8,202 bases of DNA from Bacillota bacterium (GCA_021203665.1 JAJQAT010000081.1:1-8202); one strand, 5' to 3'; counted from the stretch's first letter, positions 1 through 6,115 are shown. A program made the numbers and translations. Notes: generated by a model not told the origin, from the letters alone.

Positions 1-92
1 AAACGAATGTTTTATATAGATTAAACAAAACCTACAAATTTTTAATTTTTTTTAAATTTTCTCGATAAGGGGTATACTTAACCGCGATTTTT

Positions 93-101
93 TGTTATAC
101 T
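93..101 (+). promoter_or_regulatory. candidate extended -10 promoter for hflX
   Basis: TGT followed by TATACT (96-101) gives an extended -10 element 29 nt before the hflX start codon. The -35 position at 17-nt spacing is 73-78, which reads TATACT rather than TTGACA. Recognition would therefore rest on the extended -10. The flanking sequence 1-120 is very AT-rich and shows no other convincing promoter, operator or riboswitch. The call is moderate because AT-rich DNA yields -10-like hexamers by chance. Confidence 0.45.
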
Positions 102-130
102 AAATATAAGTAAAACAAAAGCGAGGTAAT

Positions 131-1390
131 ATGGACCGCATGGATGAAAAAAAGGAACGCGTGATACTGGCGGGAGTGCACCGCGGAATTAAAGACAGGC
201 TTTGGGATACCACCGAGCAGTCTGTGCGCGAGCTCGGCGAGCTGGTAAAGACGGCGGGCGGAGAAGTCGTGGGCGAAATGATACAAAACAAGCCCGATTT
301 GGAAACGGCGACCTATATGGGTATCGGAAAGCTGGAGGAGCTGAAAAACGCCGCCGAGGCTCTCGATGCCGACGCGGTTGTTTTTGACGACGAGCTGTCG
401 CCGGTGCAGATGCGGAATATAGTGGATTTTCTTGAAATAAAGGTGCTTGACCGCTCTATGCTGATACTCGACATTTTCGCGATGCGCGCGAAAAGCGGCG
501 AGGGTAAGCTGCAGGTGGAGCTTGCTCAGCTTAAATACAGACTTCCCAGACTGCGCGGATTCGGCGCGGAAATGAGCCGAACGGGCGCGGGAATAGGCAC
601 AAGAGGTCCGGGCGAAACGCGTCTTGAAAATGACAGACGTCATATCCGCCGAAGAATTTCCGCCCTTGAGGAGGAAATCAAGGAACTGAAAAAGCACCGC
701 GGACTTATCCGCGCGCGCAGAAAAAAGGACGGCATTATAACGGCGGCGCTTGTGGGATACACAAACGCGGGAAAATCAACCCTGTTAAACACGCTGACGG
801 ACGCGGGTGTGTTCGCGGAGGATAAGCTCTTTGCCACGCTTGACCCCACGTCGCGCGCGATTACCCTTGACGATAACCGCAGGATATTGCTTGTCGATAC
901 GGTCGGATTTATACGAAAGCTGCCGCATCATCTTATAGAGGCGTTCAAGTCCACCCTTGAAGAGGCTGTTGTGGCGGATATTCTTCTGCACGTAATCGAC
1001 GCGTCGTGCGAGGAGGCGGATAATCAGATTACCGTTGTCGAGCAGGTGCTGTCCGATATAGGCGCAGTGGGAAAACCCGTTATCGCGGTGTTTAACAAAT
1101 GCGACAGACTCGGCGAATATCCCGTCACTTCATTGAAGAGTGACAGGGAGGTATATATAAGCGCCAAGGAAAAAATAAACATAGATAAGCTGATTGAGGC
1201 TGTAGCCGATGCCGCGCCGGGCAAAAAACAGCGCGTGAGAGTCTGTATTCCGTACAGCGGCGGAGCGCTTGTAAGCAGGCTGCACGAAACGCAAAAGGTT
1301 ATTTCGGAGGAGTACGGCGAAAACGGCACCGTTATCGAGCTTATGGCGGATTCCGAGATGTACGGCAAAATAAGGGAGTATATCATATAG
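131..1390 (+). CDS. hflX: GTPase HflX, ribosome-splitting factor
   Basis: HflX is a cytoplasmic translational GTPase of the Obg-HflX group that binds 50S subunits and splits stalled or hibernating 70S ribosomes, notably under heat stress (family knowledge). The 419 residues contain the HflX N-terminal domain (about 10-120) and the glycine-rich HflX signature starting TGAGIGTRGPGETR at 151. A basic helical linker (about 168-195) follows. The G domain has P-loop GYTNAGKST (209-217), DTVGF (G3, 256-260), NKCD (G4, 322-325) and SAK (G5, 344-346). The C-terminal tail (about 365-419) matches the short HflX C-terminal domain, and the length is normal. The start at 131 has GAGGT (123-127) very close upstream; an ATG at 140 is possible but its spacing to the same site is too long. 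The gene probably heads an operon with the three genes that follow. Confidence 0.97.
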   Translation: MDRMDEKKERVILAGVHRGIKDRLWDTTEQSVRELGELVKTAGGEVVGEMIQNKPDLETATYMGIGKLEELKNAAEALDADAVVFDDELSPVQMRNIVDFLEIKVLDRSMLILDIFAMRAKSGEGKLQVELAQLKYRLPRLRGFGAEMSRTGAGIGTRGPGETRLENDRRHIRRRISALEEEIKELKKHRGLIRARRKKDGIITAALVGYTNAGKSTLLNTLTDAGVFAEDKLFATLDPTSRAITLDDNRRILLVDTVGFIRKLPHHLIEAFKSTLEEAVVADILLHVIDASCEEADNQITVVEQVLSDIGAVGKPVIAVFNKCDRLGEYPVTSLKSDREVYISAKEKINIDKLIEAVADAAPGKKQRVRVCIPYSGGALVSRLHETQKVISEEYGENGTVIELMADSEMYGKIREYII

Positions 1391-1461
1391 CTTTGTGAAT
1401 ACGATATATTAAAGCCGATTTTTCGCGATTTGCAGGGAAAGGTTATGGGAATTACAATAAG

Positions 1462-2103
1462 ATGTCAAAAAAGGACGTATACAAAACCGTAAGGGAGCAG
1501 TCGCAATCGCTGCTCATTGAAAAAAAATCAAAATTTATCGCGAATGTAAAGCCGGTTGATAATGAGGAGGACGCGTTGGCGTTCCTCGCCGAAATGCGTT
1601 CCCAATATTCGGACGCGACGCATAATGTATACGCGTATGTCATCGACGAAAACAATATTTTCCGCTACAGCGACGACGGCGAGCCGTCCGGAACGGCGGG
1701 AATGCCCGTGCTTGACGCGATACGCAAGTCGGGCATTGTGGACGTTATAGCGGTGATTACGCGCTACTTCGGCGGGACGCTTTTGGGTATCGGCGGACTT
1801 GTGCATACATACGGAGCGTCGGCAAAGCAGGGACTTGCCGCGTCGGGAATTATTAAAAGACAGCTGTGCGATATTGTTTCCGTAAAGGCGGATTATACTC
1901 TTTTGGGCAAGCTGCAGCACGAAATCGCCTCAAAGGGATATATGCTTGAAGATACGATTTACGAGGATCTTGTTACGTTCGTAATATCCTCTCCGATTGA
2001 TATGACGGAAAAAATCATCGCGGATATTACAGATATAACAAATGCAAGGGCGGTTTGTAAAAAAACGGATAAAAAATATGTGGATATGGAGGCGACGGAA
2101 TAA
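1462..2103 (+). CDS. yigZ: YigZ/IMPACT family protein (UPF0029)
   Basis: A 213-residue member of the YigZ/YvyE/IMPACT family. The N-terminal domain (about 15-125) carries the family's conserved blocks: KKSKFIA (21-27), DATHNVYAYV (51-60), YSDDGEPSGTAG (69-80) and RYFGGTLLGIGGL (101-113). The remaining C-terminal part (about 140-200) fits the DUF1949 ferredoxin-like domain. The eukaryotic homologue IMPACT regulates the kinase GCN2; the bacterial proteins have no firmly established role, though nucleic-acid or ribosome binding has been suggested. The start at 1462 is the first ATG in frame after an upstream stop at 1396. It lacks a good ribosome binding site: the nearest purine run, AAAGG at 1438-1442, is 19 nt away. 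Translation may be weak or helped by hflX upstream. The stop TAA overlaps the next gene's ATG by one base. Confidence 0.93.
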   Translation: MSKKDVYKTVREQSQSLLIEKKSKFIANVKPVDNEEDALAFLAEMRSQYSDATHNVYAYVIDENNIFRYSDDGEPSGTAGMPVLDAIRKSGIVDVIAVITRYFGGTLLGIGGLVHTYGASAKQGLAASGIIKRQLCDIVSVKADYTLLGKLQHEIASKGYMLEDTIYEDLVTFVISSPIDMTEKIIADITDITNARAVCKKTDKKYVDMEATE

Positions 2104-2726
2104 TGAAAAAGGTATTTGCGGCGGTAGGCGCGGTTATTCTTGCCTGCGCGCTTTTCGCGGGAGGATACATAGCGGGGCAAAAGGTTCAGATGAGCAGCAT
2201 AGCTTCGGCAACGCCGCGCGAAACGGGCGGCATGGTTGAAGAGGGTGAAAATATTCAGTCCGAGGAAGAGGAAACCGAGAGCAGTCAACCGCCGAAGGAG
2301 GAGGCTCCGTCTGAAATAGAAACGCGCGAGATAAGCGCGTCGTCGGCGTCGTCGGCGGACGAAACGTGGACTGTGGTTGACCACGCGTATAACGCCGCGG
2401 GACTGGGAACAGTCACGCTGTACACGTCGGCGCAGAAAAGCGACGGCGAGATAATATGGGACGACGGGCAAAAATGGATTGTAGAGGTGTCCGACGGAAA
2501 CGGCGAATATTTCACGCTCTACGACCAGTACGTGAGCAACGGCAGTGTGTATTACGAGGTGGTGCAGAAGGACAGCGGCGATATGATTATAAACGTATAT
2601 ACCGTAACCGGAACGGGAACAACAATAAAGCAGTATACATCAAGCGACACGGGATATTCCGAAAAAACAATATATGATTCGGGAGCCGTAAACAGGCTGT
2701 ATTCCACATTTCAATCATACAGATAA
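2103..2726 (+). CDS. hypothetical membrane-anchored or secreted protein
   Basis: I do not recognise this 207-residue protein. A lysine pair (2-3) is followed by a hydrophobic stretch of about 4-25 with a glycine-rich end (AGGYIAG), fitting an uncleaved N-terminal anchor or Sec signal. C15 sits in ILAC, which resembles a lipobox poorly, and the hydrophobic run continues past it, so a lipoprotein is less likely. Residues 37-90 are rich in Glu, Ser, Pro and Thr and look like a disordered linker. Residues 88-207 alternate Tyr, Thr, Val and Ile as in a beta-rich extracytoplasmic domain. C15 is the only cysteine. The ATG overlaps the previous stop (TAATG) and GGAGG lies at 2088-2092, so translation is probably coupled to the YigZ gene. 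Its place before trxA suggests co-expression with stress or redox housekeeping genes but does not give a function. Confidence 0.85.
   Translation: MKKVFAAVGAVILACALFAGGYIAGQKVQMSSIASATPRETGGMVEEGENIQSEEEETESSQPPKEEAPSEIETREISASSASSADETWTVVDHAYNAAGLGTVTLYTSAQKSDGEIIWDDGQKWIVEVSDGNGEYFTLYDQYVSNGSVYYEVVQKDSGDMIINVYTVTGTGTTIKQYTSSDTGYSEKTIYDSGAVNRLYSTFQSYR
2337..2354 (+). repeat. two 9-bp tandem copies coding Ala-Ser-Ser
   Basis: GCGTCGTCG occurs twice in direct tandem (2337-2345 and 2346-2354) and encodes ASSASS in the linker of the hypothetical envelope protein. It is a short in-frame repeat in a low-complexity linker, a likely site of slippage length variation between strains. It has no evident regulatory meaning. 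Confidence 0.6.
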
Positions 2727-2748
2727 ATTATTTAAGGAGGAAAAATAA

Positions 2749-3066
2749 ATGGAAAAAGAATTAACAAGCGCAAATTACGAGGGCGAGGTGCTAAAGTCCG
2801 ATATACCCGTGCTGGTGGACTTTTGGGCATCGTGGTGCGGACCGTGCAAAATGTTGGCGCCGATAATATCTCAGCTTGCCGAGGAATATGACGGCAGGGT
2901 AAAGGTGTGCAAGGTAAACGTTGACGCGGAGGGCGCGATTGCGGCGCAGAACGCGATTGTGTCGATACCCACCGTAATATTATTTTCGGACGGCAAGCCG
3001 GTCAAAAAGCTCGTCGGTGCGCATTCTCTTGACGATTACGAGGATGCTATTGACGAATTTATTTGA
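2749..3066 (+). CDS. trxA: thioredoxin
   Basis: A 105-residue cytoplasmic thioredoxin, the general protein disulfide reductant recharged by thioredoxin reductase. The whole protein is one thioredoxin fold of the usual length. The active site is W29-C30-G31-P32-C33-K34 within FWASWCGPCK. D24 is the buried acid of the VDFWA strand, and the cis-proline is P74 in SIPTVILF. An extra cysteine, C54, lies in the KVCKVNVD strand. The start is clear: AAGGAGG (2734-2740) lies 8 nt before the ATG. The gene begins 22 nt after the hypothetical gene and is followed at once by a strong terminator, so it is the last gene of the hflX unit. No thioredoxin reductase gene is in the window. Confidence 0.98.
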   Translation: MEKELTSANYEGEVLKSDIPVLVDFWASWCGPCKMLAPIISQLAEEYDGRVKVCKVNVDAEGAIAAQNAIVSIPTVILFSDGKPVKKLVGAHSLDDYEDAIDEFI

Positions 3067-3078
3067 GTAAATATTCAA

Positions 3079-3126
3079 AATGCCGTATAGTTATTCAATA
3101 ACTACGAATAATTATACGGTATTTTT
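3079..3126 (+). terminator. intrinsic terminator after trxA
   Basis: An 18-bp stem pairs 3079-3096 with 3106-3123, using two G-U wobbles and no mismatches, around a 9-nt loop (3097-3105). A T-rich tract follows (TATTTTTATTTATTTT). It ends the hflX-to-trxA unit and insulates it from the arginine promoter about 30 nt downstream. Confidence 0.9.
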
Positions 3127-3154
3127 ATTTATTTTAAACTTTTTTGAAAAAATG

Positions 3155-3172
3155 CTTGCATTTTTATTCAAA
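3155..3172 (+). promoter_or_regulatory. ARG box (ArgR/AhrC operator)
   Basis: CTTGCATTTTTATTCAAA matches the reverse complement of the Bacillus ARG box consensus (CATGAATAAAAATKCAAK, as I remember it) at 16 of 18 positions. It covers the -35 hexamer and most of the spacer of the argD promoter, the classical position for repression by arginine-bound ArgR/AhrC. A weaker ARG-like match (about 12 of 18) at 3116-3133 lies in the AT-rich terminator tail and may be chance. The argR gene is not in the window. Confidence 0.85.
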
Positions 3173-3184
3173 CAGTAGTATAAT
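3156..3184 (+). promoter_or_regulatory. sigma-A type promoter of the argD unit
   Basis: TTGCAT (3156-3161), a 17-nt spacer and a perfect TATAAT (3179-3184) form a strong vegetative promoter. Transcription would start near 3190-3192, leaving a leader of about 27 nt before the argD ATG. That is too short for a riboswitch or T-box, so control is probably by repressor at the overlapping ARG box. Confidence 0.88.
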
Positions 3185-3217
3185 CAATATCGTATTTGAA
3201 TTTTGGAGGAAATAGAA

Positions 3218-4408
3218 ATGCTTGAAGAGATTATACGGCTTGATAAAAAATATTATATGAACACATTCGGCGACAGACTTCCGGTATGCTTTGAAAGAGG
3301 CGAGGGACTTAAGCTGTTTGACGAAAACGGAAGGGTCTATTATGATTTTTTGGGCGGAATAGCGGTAAACGCGCTCGGTCACGGACATAAGGAATTTATA
3401 TCCGCGCTGAAAAATCAGCTTGACAAGGTTATACACACGTCGAGCCTTTATTACATAGAGAACCAGGCAAGGCTCGCACAAAGGATTGTGGAGAGTACCT
3501 GCGCGGATAAGGTGTTTTTCGCGAACAGCGGCGCAGAGGCGAATGAGGGAGCTTTTAAGCTGGCGAAGATTTATTTTTATAAAAAGGGCGTTGAAAAATA
3601 CGAGATAATAACGCTGGATAAATCGTTTCACGGCAGAACTCTCGCGACCGTGGCGGCAACCGGTCAGGAAAAATATCAAAAGCCGTATAAGCCGCTTACA
3701 CCGGGCTTTAAGCAGGTAAAGCCTAATGATTTTGACGCGATTTCCGCGGCGGTTACGGATAAAACCGCGGCGATTATGATAGAGCTTATCCAAGGCGAAA
3801 GCGGAGTACACCCGATGGATAGGGAATACGTGCAAAAGCTGAGAAAGCTTTGCGATGAAAAGGATATAATTCTGATATTTGACGAGGTTCAGACCGGTAT
3901 GGGAAGAACGGGACATTTGTTTGCGTACCGGATGTACGGCGTGGAGCCGGATATATTCACCTGCGCAAAGGCACTGGGCGGCGGAATCCCGATAGGCGCG
4001 GTATGCGCGGGCAAAAAGGTATCCTCCGCGTTTGAGCCGGGCGACCACGGCACCACCTTCGGCGGCAACCCGTTTGCCGCCGCGGCGGGACTTGCGGTGT
4101 TTGATATATATGAAAAGGAAAACCTTGTTGAAAACGCCGCCAAAATGGGCGCGTATATTACGGAAAGGCTGTCGGCTCTTGCCGAAAAGCACGGGGACAA
4201 AATAACCGAGGTCAGAGGCGCCGGACTGCTTATAGGCATACAGCTCAAGGACGAAATCGCGAAAGCCGTGTTTAACACTCTGTTTGCCGACGGCTTTTTG
4301 ACAAGCCTTTGCGGAGGAAACACGATAAGAATAGCTCCGCCGCTTATCATAACGGAAAGCGACGCGGACTTGTTTATAGATGAATTGGACAAGGTTTTGG
4401 AGGATTAA
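3218..4408 (+). CDS. argD: acetylornithine aminotransferase
   Basis: A 396-residue class III PLP-dependent aminotransferase. ArgD converts N-acetylglutamate semialdehyde and glutamate to N-acetylornithine and 2-oxoglutarate in arginine synthesis, and may also act in lysine synthesis. Visible motifs are the SGAEANEGAFKLAK phosphate-binding region, FHGRT (H138-T141), DEVQTGMGRTG with D222 contacting the PLP pyridine nitrogen, and the Schiff-base lysine K251 in CAKALGGGIPIGAV. HGTTFGGNP follows. The start is ATG 3218, 7-8 nt after GGAGGA (3205-3210); an in-frame TTG at 3203 lies before that site and is rejected. Homologous ornithine and GABA aminotransferases share these motifs. The ARG box upstream and argF downstream make ArgD the best call. 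The other arginine genes (argC, argJ, argB, argG, argH) are elsewhere. Confidence 0.95.
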   Translation: MLEEIIRLDKKYYMNTFGDRLPVCFERGEGLKLFDENGRVYYDFLGGIAVNALGHGHKEFISALKNQLDKVIHTSSLYYIENQARLAQRIVESTCADKVFFANSGAEANEGAFKLAKIYFYKKGVEKYEIITLDKSFHGRTLATVAATGQEKYQKPYKPLTPGFKQVKPNDFDAISAAVTDKTAAIMIELIQGESGVHPMDREYVQKLRKLCDEKDIILIFDEVQTGMGRTGHLFAYRMYGVEPDIFTCAKALGGGIPIGAVCAGKKVSSAFEPGDHGTTFGGNPFAAAAGLAVFDIYEKENLVENAAKMGAYITERLSALAEKHGDKITEVRGAGLLIGIQLKDEIAKAVFNTLFADGFLTSLCGGNTIRIAPPLIITESDADLFIDELDKVLED

Positions 4409-4511
4409 CGTGAAAAATAAGCGGCGCATCTCGCTATTATTCGGAGCTTGAAGTATACACATACGACTGCGCTCCTCATAACAGCAATCTGCTTGCTTCT
4501 TTTCCACGTTA
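4406..4511. repeat. 106-bp structured intergenic element with inverted ends
   Basis: TAACGTGAAAAATAAGC (4406-4422) and GCTTCTTTTCCACGTTA (4495-4511) are inverted repeats matching at 15 of 17 positions. They bound a 106-bp segment whose left end supplies the argD stop codon. Inside are GGAGC (4443-4447) against GCTCC (4471-4475), GTAT (4453-4456) against ATAC (4461-4464) with loop ACAC, and AGCAA (4483-4487) against TTGCT (4493-4497). On RNA this could fold as a long closing stem with inner hairpins. It may be a small MITE-like or REP-like repeat, or a processing or regulatory element between the two arginine genes. The sequence alone cannot decide. It carries no transposase, and I see no clear target-site duplication. 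Confidence 0.5.
4410..4451 (+). CDS. possible 13-codon leader ORF with tandem Arg codons
   Basis: GTG at 4410 opens a 13-codon frame, MKNKRRISLLFGA, ending TGA at 4449-4451. GGAGG (4399-4403), inside the last codons of argD, is 6 nt upstream, so it could be translated. It holds adjacent Arg codons CGG CGC (4422-4427) ahead of argF, as an attenuation leader peptide might. Two Arg codons is modest, no classical terminator follows, and the frame lies inside the inverted-repeat element, so it may be fortuitous. Confidence 0.2.
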   Translation: MKNKRRISLLFGA

Positions 4512-4519
4512 GAGTTTAA

Positions 4520-4534
4520 GCCGCCGTTGGCGGC
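4520..4534 (+). promoter_or_regulatory. GC-rich hairpin before the argF ribosome binding site
   Basis: GCCGCC (4520-4525) and GGCGGC (4529-4534) form a perfect 6-bp stem with a GTT loop. It ends 5 nt before the argF GGAGG (4540-4544). No T tract follows, so it is not an intrinsic terminator. Its left arm could alternatively pair with GCGGC at 4421-4425, inside the possible Arg leader ORF. It may influence argF translation or mark a processing site. That role is inferred only from position. Confidence 0.4.
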
Positions 4535-4550
4535 GGAATGGAGGACTAAA

Positions 4551-5468
4551 ATGAAGGATTTAATCAGTTTACACGATTTGACAGCCGAGGAGGTAAAGGA
4601 GCTTCTTGAGCTTGGCATAAAGCTGAAAAAGGAACAAAAAAGCGGCAAGGAGCATCACATCCTAAAGGGAAAGACGCTCGGCATGATATTCACAAAATCG
4701 TCAACGCGCACGAGGGTGTCGTTCGAGGTGGGCATGACTCAGCTCGGTGGCTATCCGCTGTTTTTGTCGTCGAACGATATACAGCTCGGCAGAGGCGAAA
4801 CCATTTACGACACGGCAAAGGTGCTTGAAAGAATGCTTGACGGCATAATGATTCGCACATACGCGCATCAGGACGTGCTTGATTTGGCTAAGTACGCGGA
4901 TATTCCGGTTATAAACGCGCTTACGGATTTGCTGCACCCGTGCCAGGTGCTTGCCGACCTTATGACGGCGTATGAGCATAAGGGAAGGCTTGAGGGATTG
5001 AAGCTCGCGTATATCGGCGACGGAAACAATATGGCTCATTCGCTGATGTACGGCTGTGCCAAGGCGGGACTTGACTGCGCCGTTGCGACACCGGAGGATT
5101 ACCAATGTGACGCGGAGGTAGTGGCAAACGCAAAGGACGATTTCAAAAGGTCGGGCAGGGAGCTGATTCTCACCTGCGACCCCAAGGAGGCTGTAAAGGG
5201 CGCCGATGTTGTGTATACGGATACGTGGGTATCGATGGGACAAGAGGCTGAAAAGGCGGAAAGACAGAGAATATTCACGCCGTATCAGGTAAACGGCGAG
5301 CTGTTTGCCCATGCCGACAGCGAGGCGATATTTATGCACTGTCTGCCCGCGTACAGAGGCTTTGAGGTTACCGAGGAGGTAATAGACGGCGCGCACAGTG
5401 TCATTTTTGACGAGGCGGAAAACAGACTTCACGCTCAAAAAGCGGTTATGGCTGCCTTGATGGGCTGA
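4551..5468 (+). CDS. argF: ornithine carbamoyltransferase
   Basis: A 305-residue anabolic-length OTCase that makes citrulline from ornithine and carbamoyl phosphate in the cytoplasm. The N-terminal carbamoyl-phosphate domain has S50-S51-T52-R53-T54-R55 and H129-P130-C131-Q132. The C-terminal ornithine domain has the SMG loop in DTWVSMGQE (224-232), which separates OTCase from aspartate carbamoyltransferase, and H263-C264-L265-P266 with the catalytic cysteine. The start is ATG 4551, 6 nt after GGAGG (4540-4544). A TTG at 4527 in frame would add eight residues but lies within the upstream hairpin and is rejected. It follows argD by 142 nt and precedes an acetyltransferase by 16 nt, fitting one ArgR-controlled transcript. 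A catabolic argF (arcB) is less likely because no arcA or arcC is seen and the partner gene is argD. Confidence 0.97.
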   Translation: MKDLISLHDLTAEEVKELLELGIKLKKEQKSGKEHHILKGKTLGMIFTKSSTRTRVSFEVGMTQLGGYPLFLSSNDIQLGRGETIYDTAKVLERMLDGIMIRTYAHQDVLDLAKYADIPVINALTDLLHPCQVLADLMTAYEHKGRLEGLKLAYIGDGNNMAHSLMYGCAKAGLDCAVATPEDYQCDAEVVANAKDDFKRSGRELILTCDPKEAVKGADVVYTDTWVSMGQEAEKAERQRIFTPYQVNGELFAHADSEAIFMHCLPAYRGFEVTEEVIDGAHSVIFDEAENRLHAQKAVMAALMG

Positions 5469-5484
5469 TAAGGGGAGTGCTTTG

Positions 5485-5982
5485 ATGGAAAATGATTTTC
5501 AGTCGTTGTTTCAGGTTCGTCTTGCGAATTACGGCGATATACCCGCGATAATGAATATAACGCGCGAGGCGTTTGTTAAGTATCAGCAGATGTCCGGCGT
5601 GGAAAAGCTCGCGGCGCTTGAGGAATCATATAACGACGTAAAAAAGGATATAGACACAAAGGTTGTTCTCATAGCGTTATCCGACGGAGAGCCTGTGGGC
5701 AGCGTCAGAGTTGAGGTATTTCCGGATAAAACGGCATATCTCTCGCGCTTTGCCGTTAAGGTTACAAGTCAAAATAACGGTATAGGCAAATCGATAATGA
5801 ACCTGGTGGACAGGATAATGATAAAAAAGGGTGTTACCCATATAAAGCTGCACACCGGTTCAAAGATAACCTCGCTTATACGTTTTTACTACGGGCGCGG
5901 ATTTTACATAGATTCAACCGATAAATCCCGAGGATATGTGCGCGCGCTGTTGGTAAAGGAGTACGAGGAAAAGGATTGCTGA
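5485..5982 (+). CDS. GNAT family N-acetyltransferase
   Basis: A 165-residue single-domain GNAT acetyltransferase using acetyl-CoA; the substrate is unknown. The N-terminal VRLANYGDIPAIMNITREAF (11-30) is the usual beta1-alpha1 start. VGSVRVEVF (71-79) and AYLSRFAV (84-91) are the central strands. Motif A is Q96-N-N-G99-I-G101-K102, the acetyl-CoA pyrophosphate loop, and FYYGRGF (134-140) is motif B. ATG 5485 follows GGGGAG (5472-5477) with 7-nt spacing; the adjacent TTG at 5482 is less likely. It lies 16 nt after argF and just before a terminator, so it is probably the last gene of the arginine transcript. That raises, without proving, a role in arginine metabolism such as glutamate acetylation, or it may modify a small amine or a protein terminus. 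Confidence 0.92.
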   Translation: MENDFQSLFQVRLANYGDIPAIMNITREAFVKYQQMSGVEKLAALEESYNDVKKDIDTKVVLIALSDGEPVGSVRVEVFPDKTAYLSRFAVKVTSQNNGIGKSIMNLVDRIMIKKGVTHIKLHTGSKITSLIRFYYGRGFYIDSTDKSRGYVRALLVKEYEEKDC

Positions 5983-5986
5983 ATTA

Positions 5987-6021
5987 AAAGGAACCGAATT
6001 TAAAAATCCGGTTCTTTTTTT
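5987..6021 (+). terminator. intrinsic terminator closing the arginine unit
   Basis: GAACCG (5991-5996) pairs with CGGTTC (6009-6014). Further A-T pairs extend the stem on both sides of a small internal mismatch, and seven Ts follow (6015-6021). It lies 8 nt after the acetyltransferase stop and separates that gene from the toxin-antitoxin promoter. Confidence 0.9.
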
Positions 6022-6037
6022 GCTTACAAAAAATGCG

Positions 6038-6081
6038 TTTTGAAAGAAATTTAATTAAAATTGTTGCAAATGCTTTCAAAA
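6038..6081. promoter_or_regulatory. inverted repeat, candidate toxin-antitoxin operator
   Basis: TTTTGAAAG (6038-6046) and CTTTCAAAA (6073-6081) are perfect 9-bp inverted repeats 26 bp apart. The right arm lies between the -35 and -10 of the TA promoter and the left arm just upstream. RelB/DinJ antitoxins are ribbon-helix-helix proteins that bind such repeats and autorepress. This pairing is a candidate operator inferred from position and symmetry. Confidence 0.5.
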
Positions 6082-6092
6082 TGTGATATACT
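6064..6092 (+). promoter_or_regulatory. promoter of the toxin-antitoxin pair
   Basis: TTGCAA (6064-6069), a 17-nt spacer and TATACT (6087-6092), with TG at 6084-6085, make a -35 plus extended -10 promoter. It lies 24 nt before the antitoxin ATG. Transcription would begin near 6098-6100, giving a very short leader. It probably also serves trmB downstream. Confidence 0.8.
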
Positions 6093-6115
6093 AACAGTGA
6101 AAGGAAGTGGTTATA

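Noticed and set aside
1..130. Riboswitch or T-box leader before hflX
   Set aside because: The region is simple AT-rich sequence with no convincing long stem, T-box motif or terminator before the gene.
1405..1410. TATATT as a -10 for a separate promoter of the YigZ gene
   Set aside because: There is no -35 element at suitable spacing and no TG extension; chance in AT-rich sequence is more likely.
3203..3217. Upstream TTG start for argD
   Set aside because: It would place the GGAGG site inside the coding region; ATG 3218 has the correct spacing to that site.
3185..3217. T-box or riboswitch control of argD
   Set aside because: The leader after the predicted transcription start is only about 27 nt, too short for such elements.
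4527..4550. Upstream TTG start for argF
   Set aside because: It lies within the GC hairpin and has no ribosome binding site; ATG 4551 follows GGAGG at normal spacing.
3164..4648. A 494-codon open frame on the minus strand opposite argD
   Set aside because: It is antisense to a motif-complete aminotransferase, has no domain features and low-complexity Arg, Lys and Tyr content, and arises from the codon bias of argD plus the open intergenic element.
4701..5438. A 245-codon minus-strand frame opposite argF
   Set aside because: It is a shadow of the well-supported argF, with no recognisable motif.
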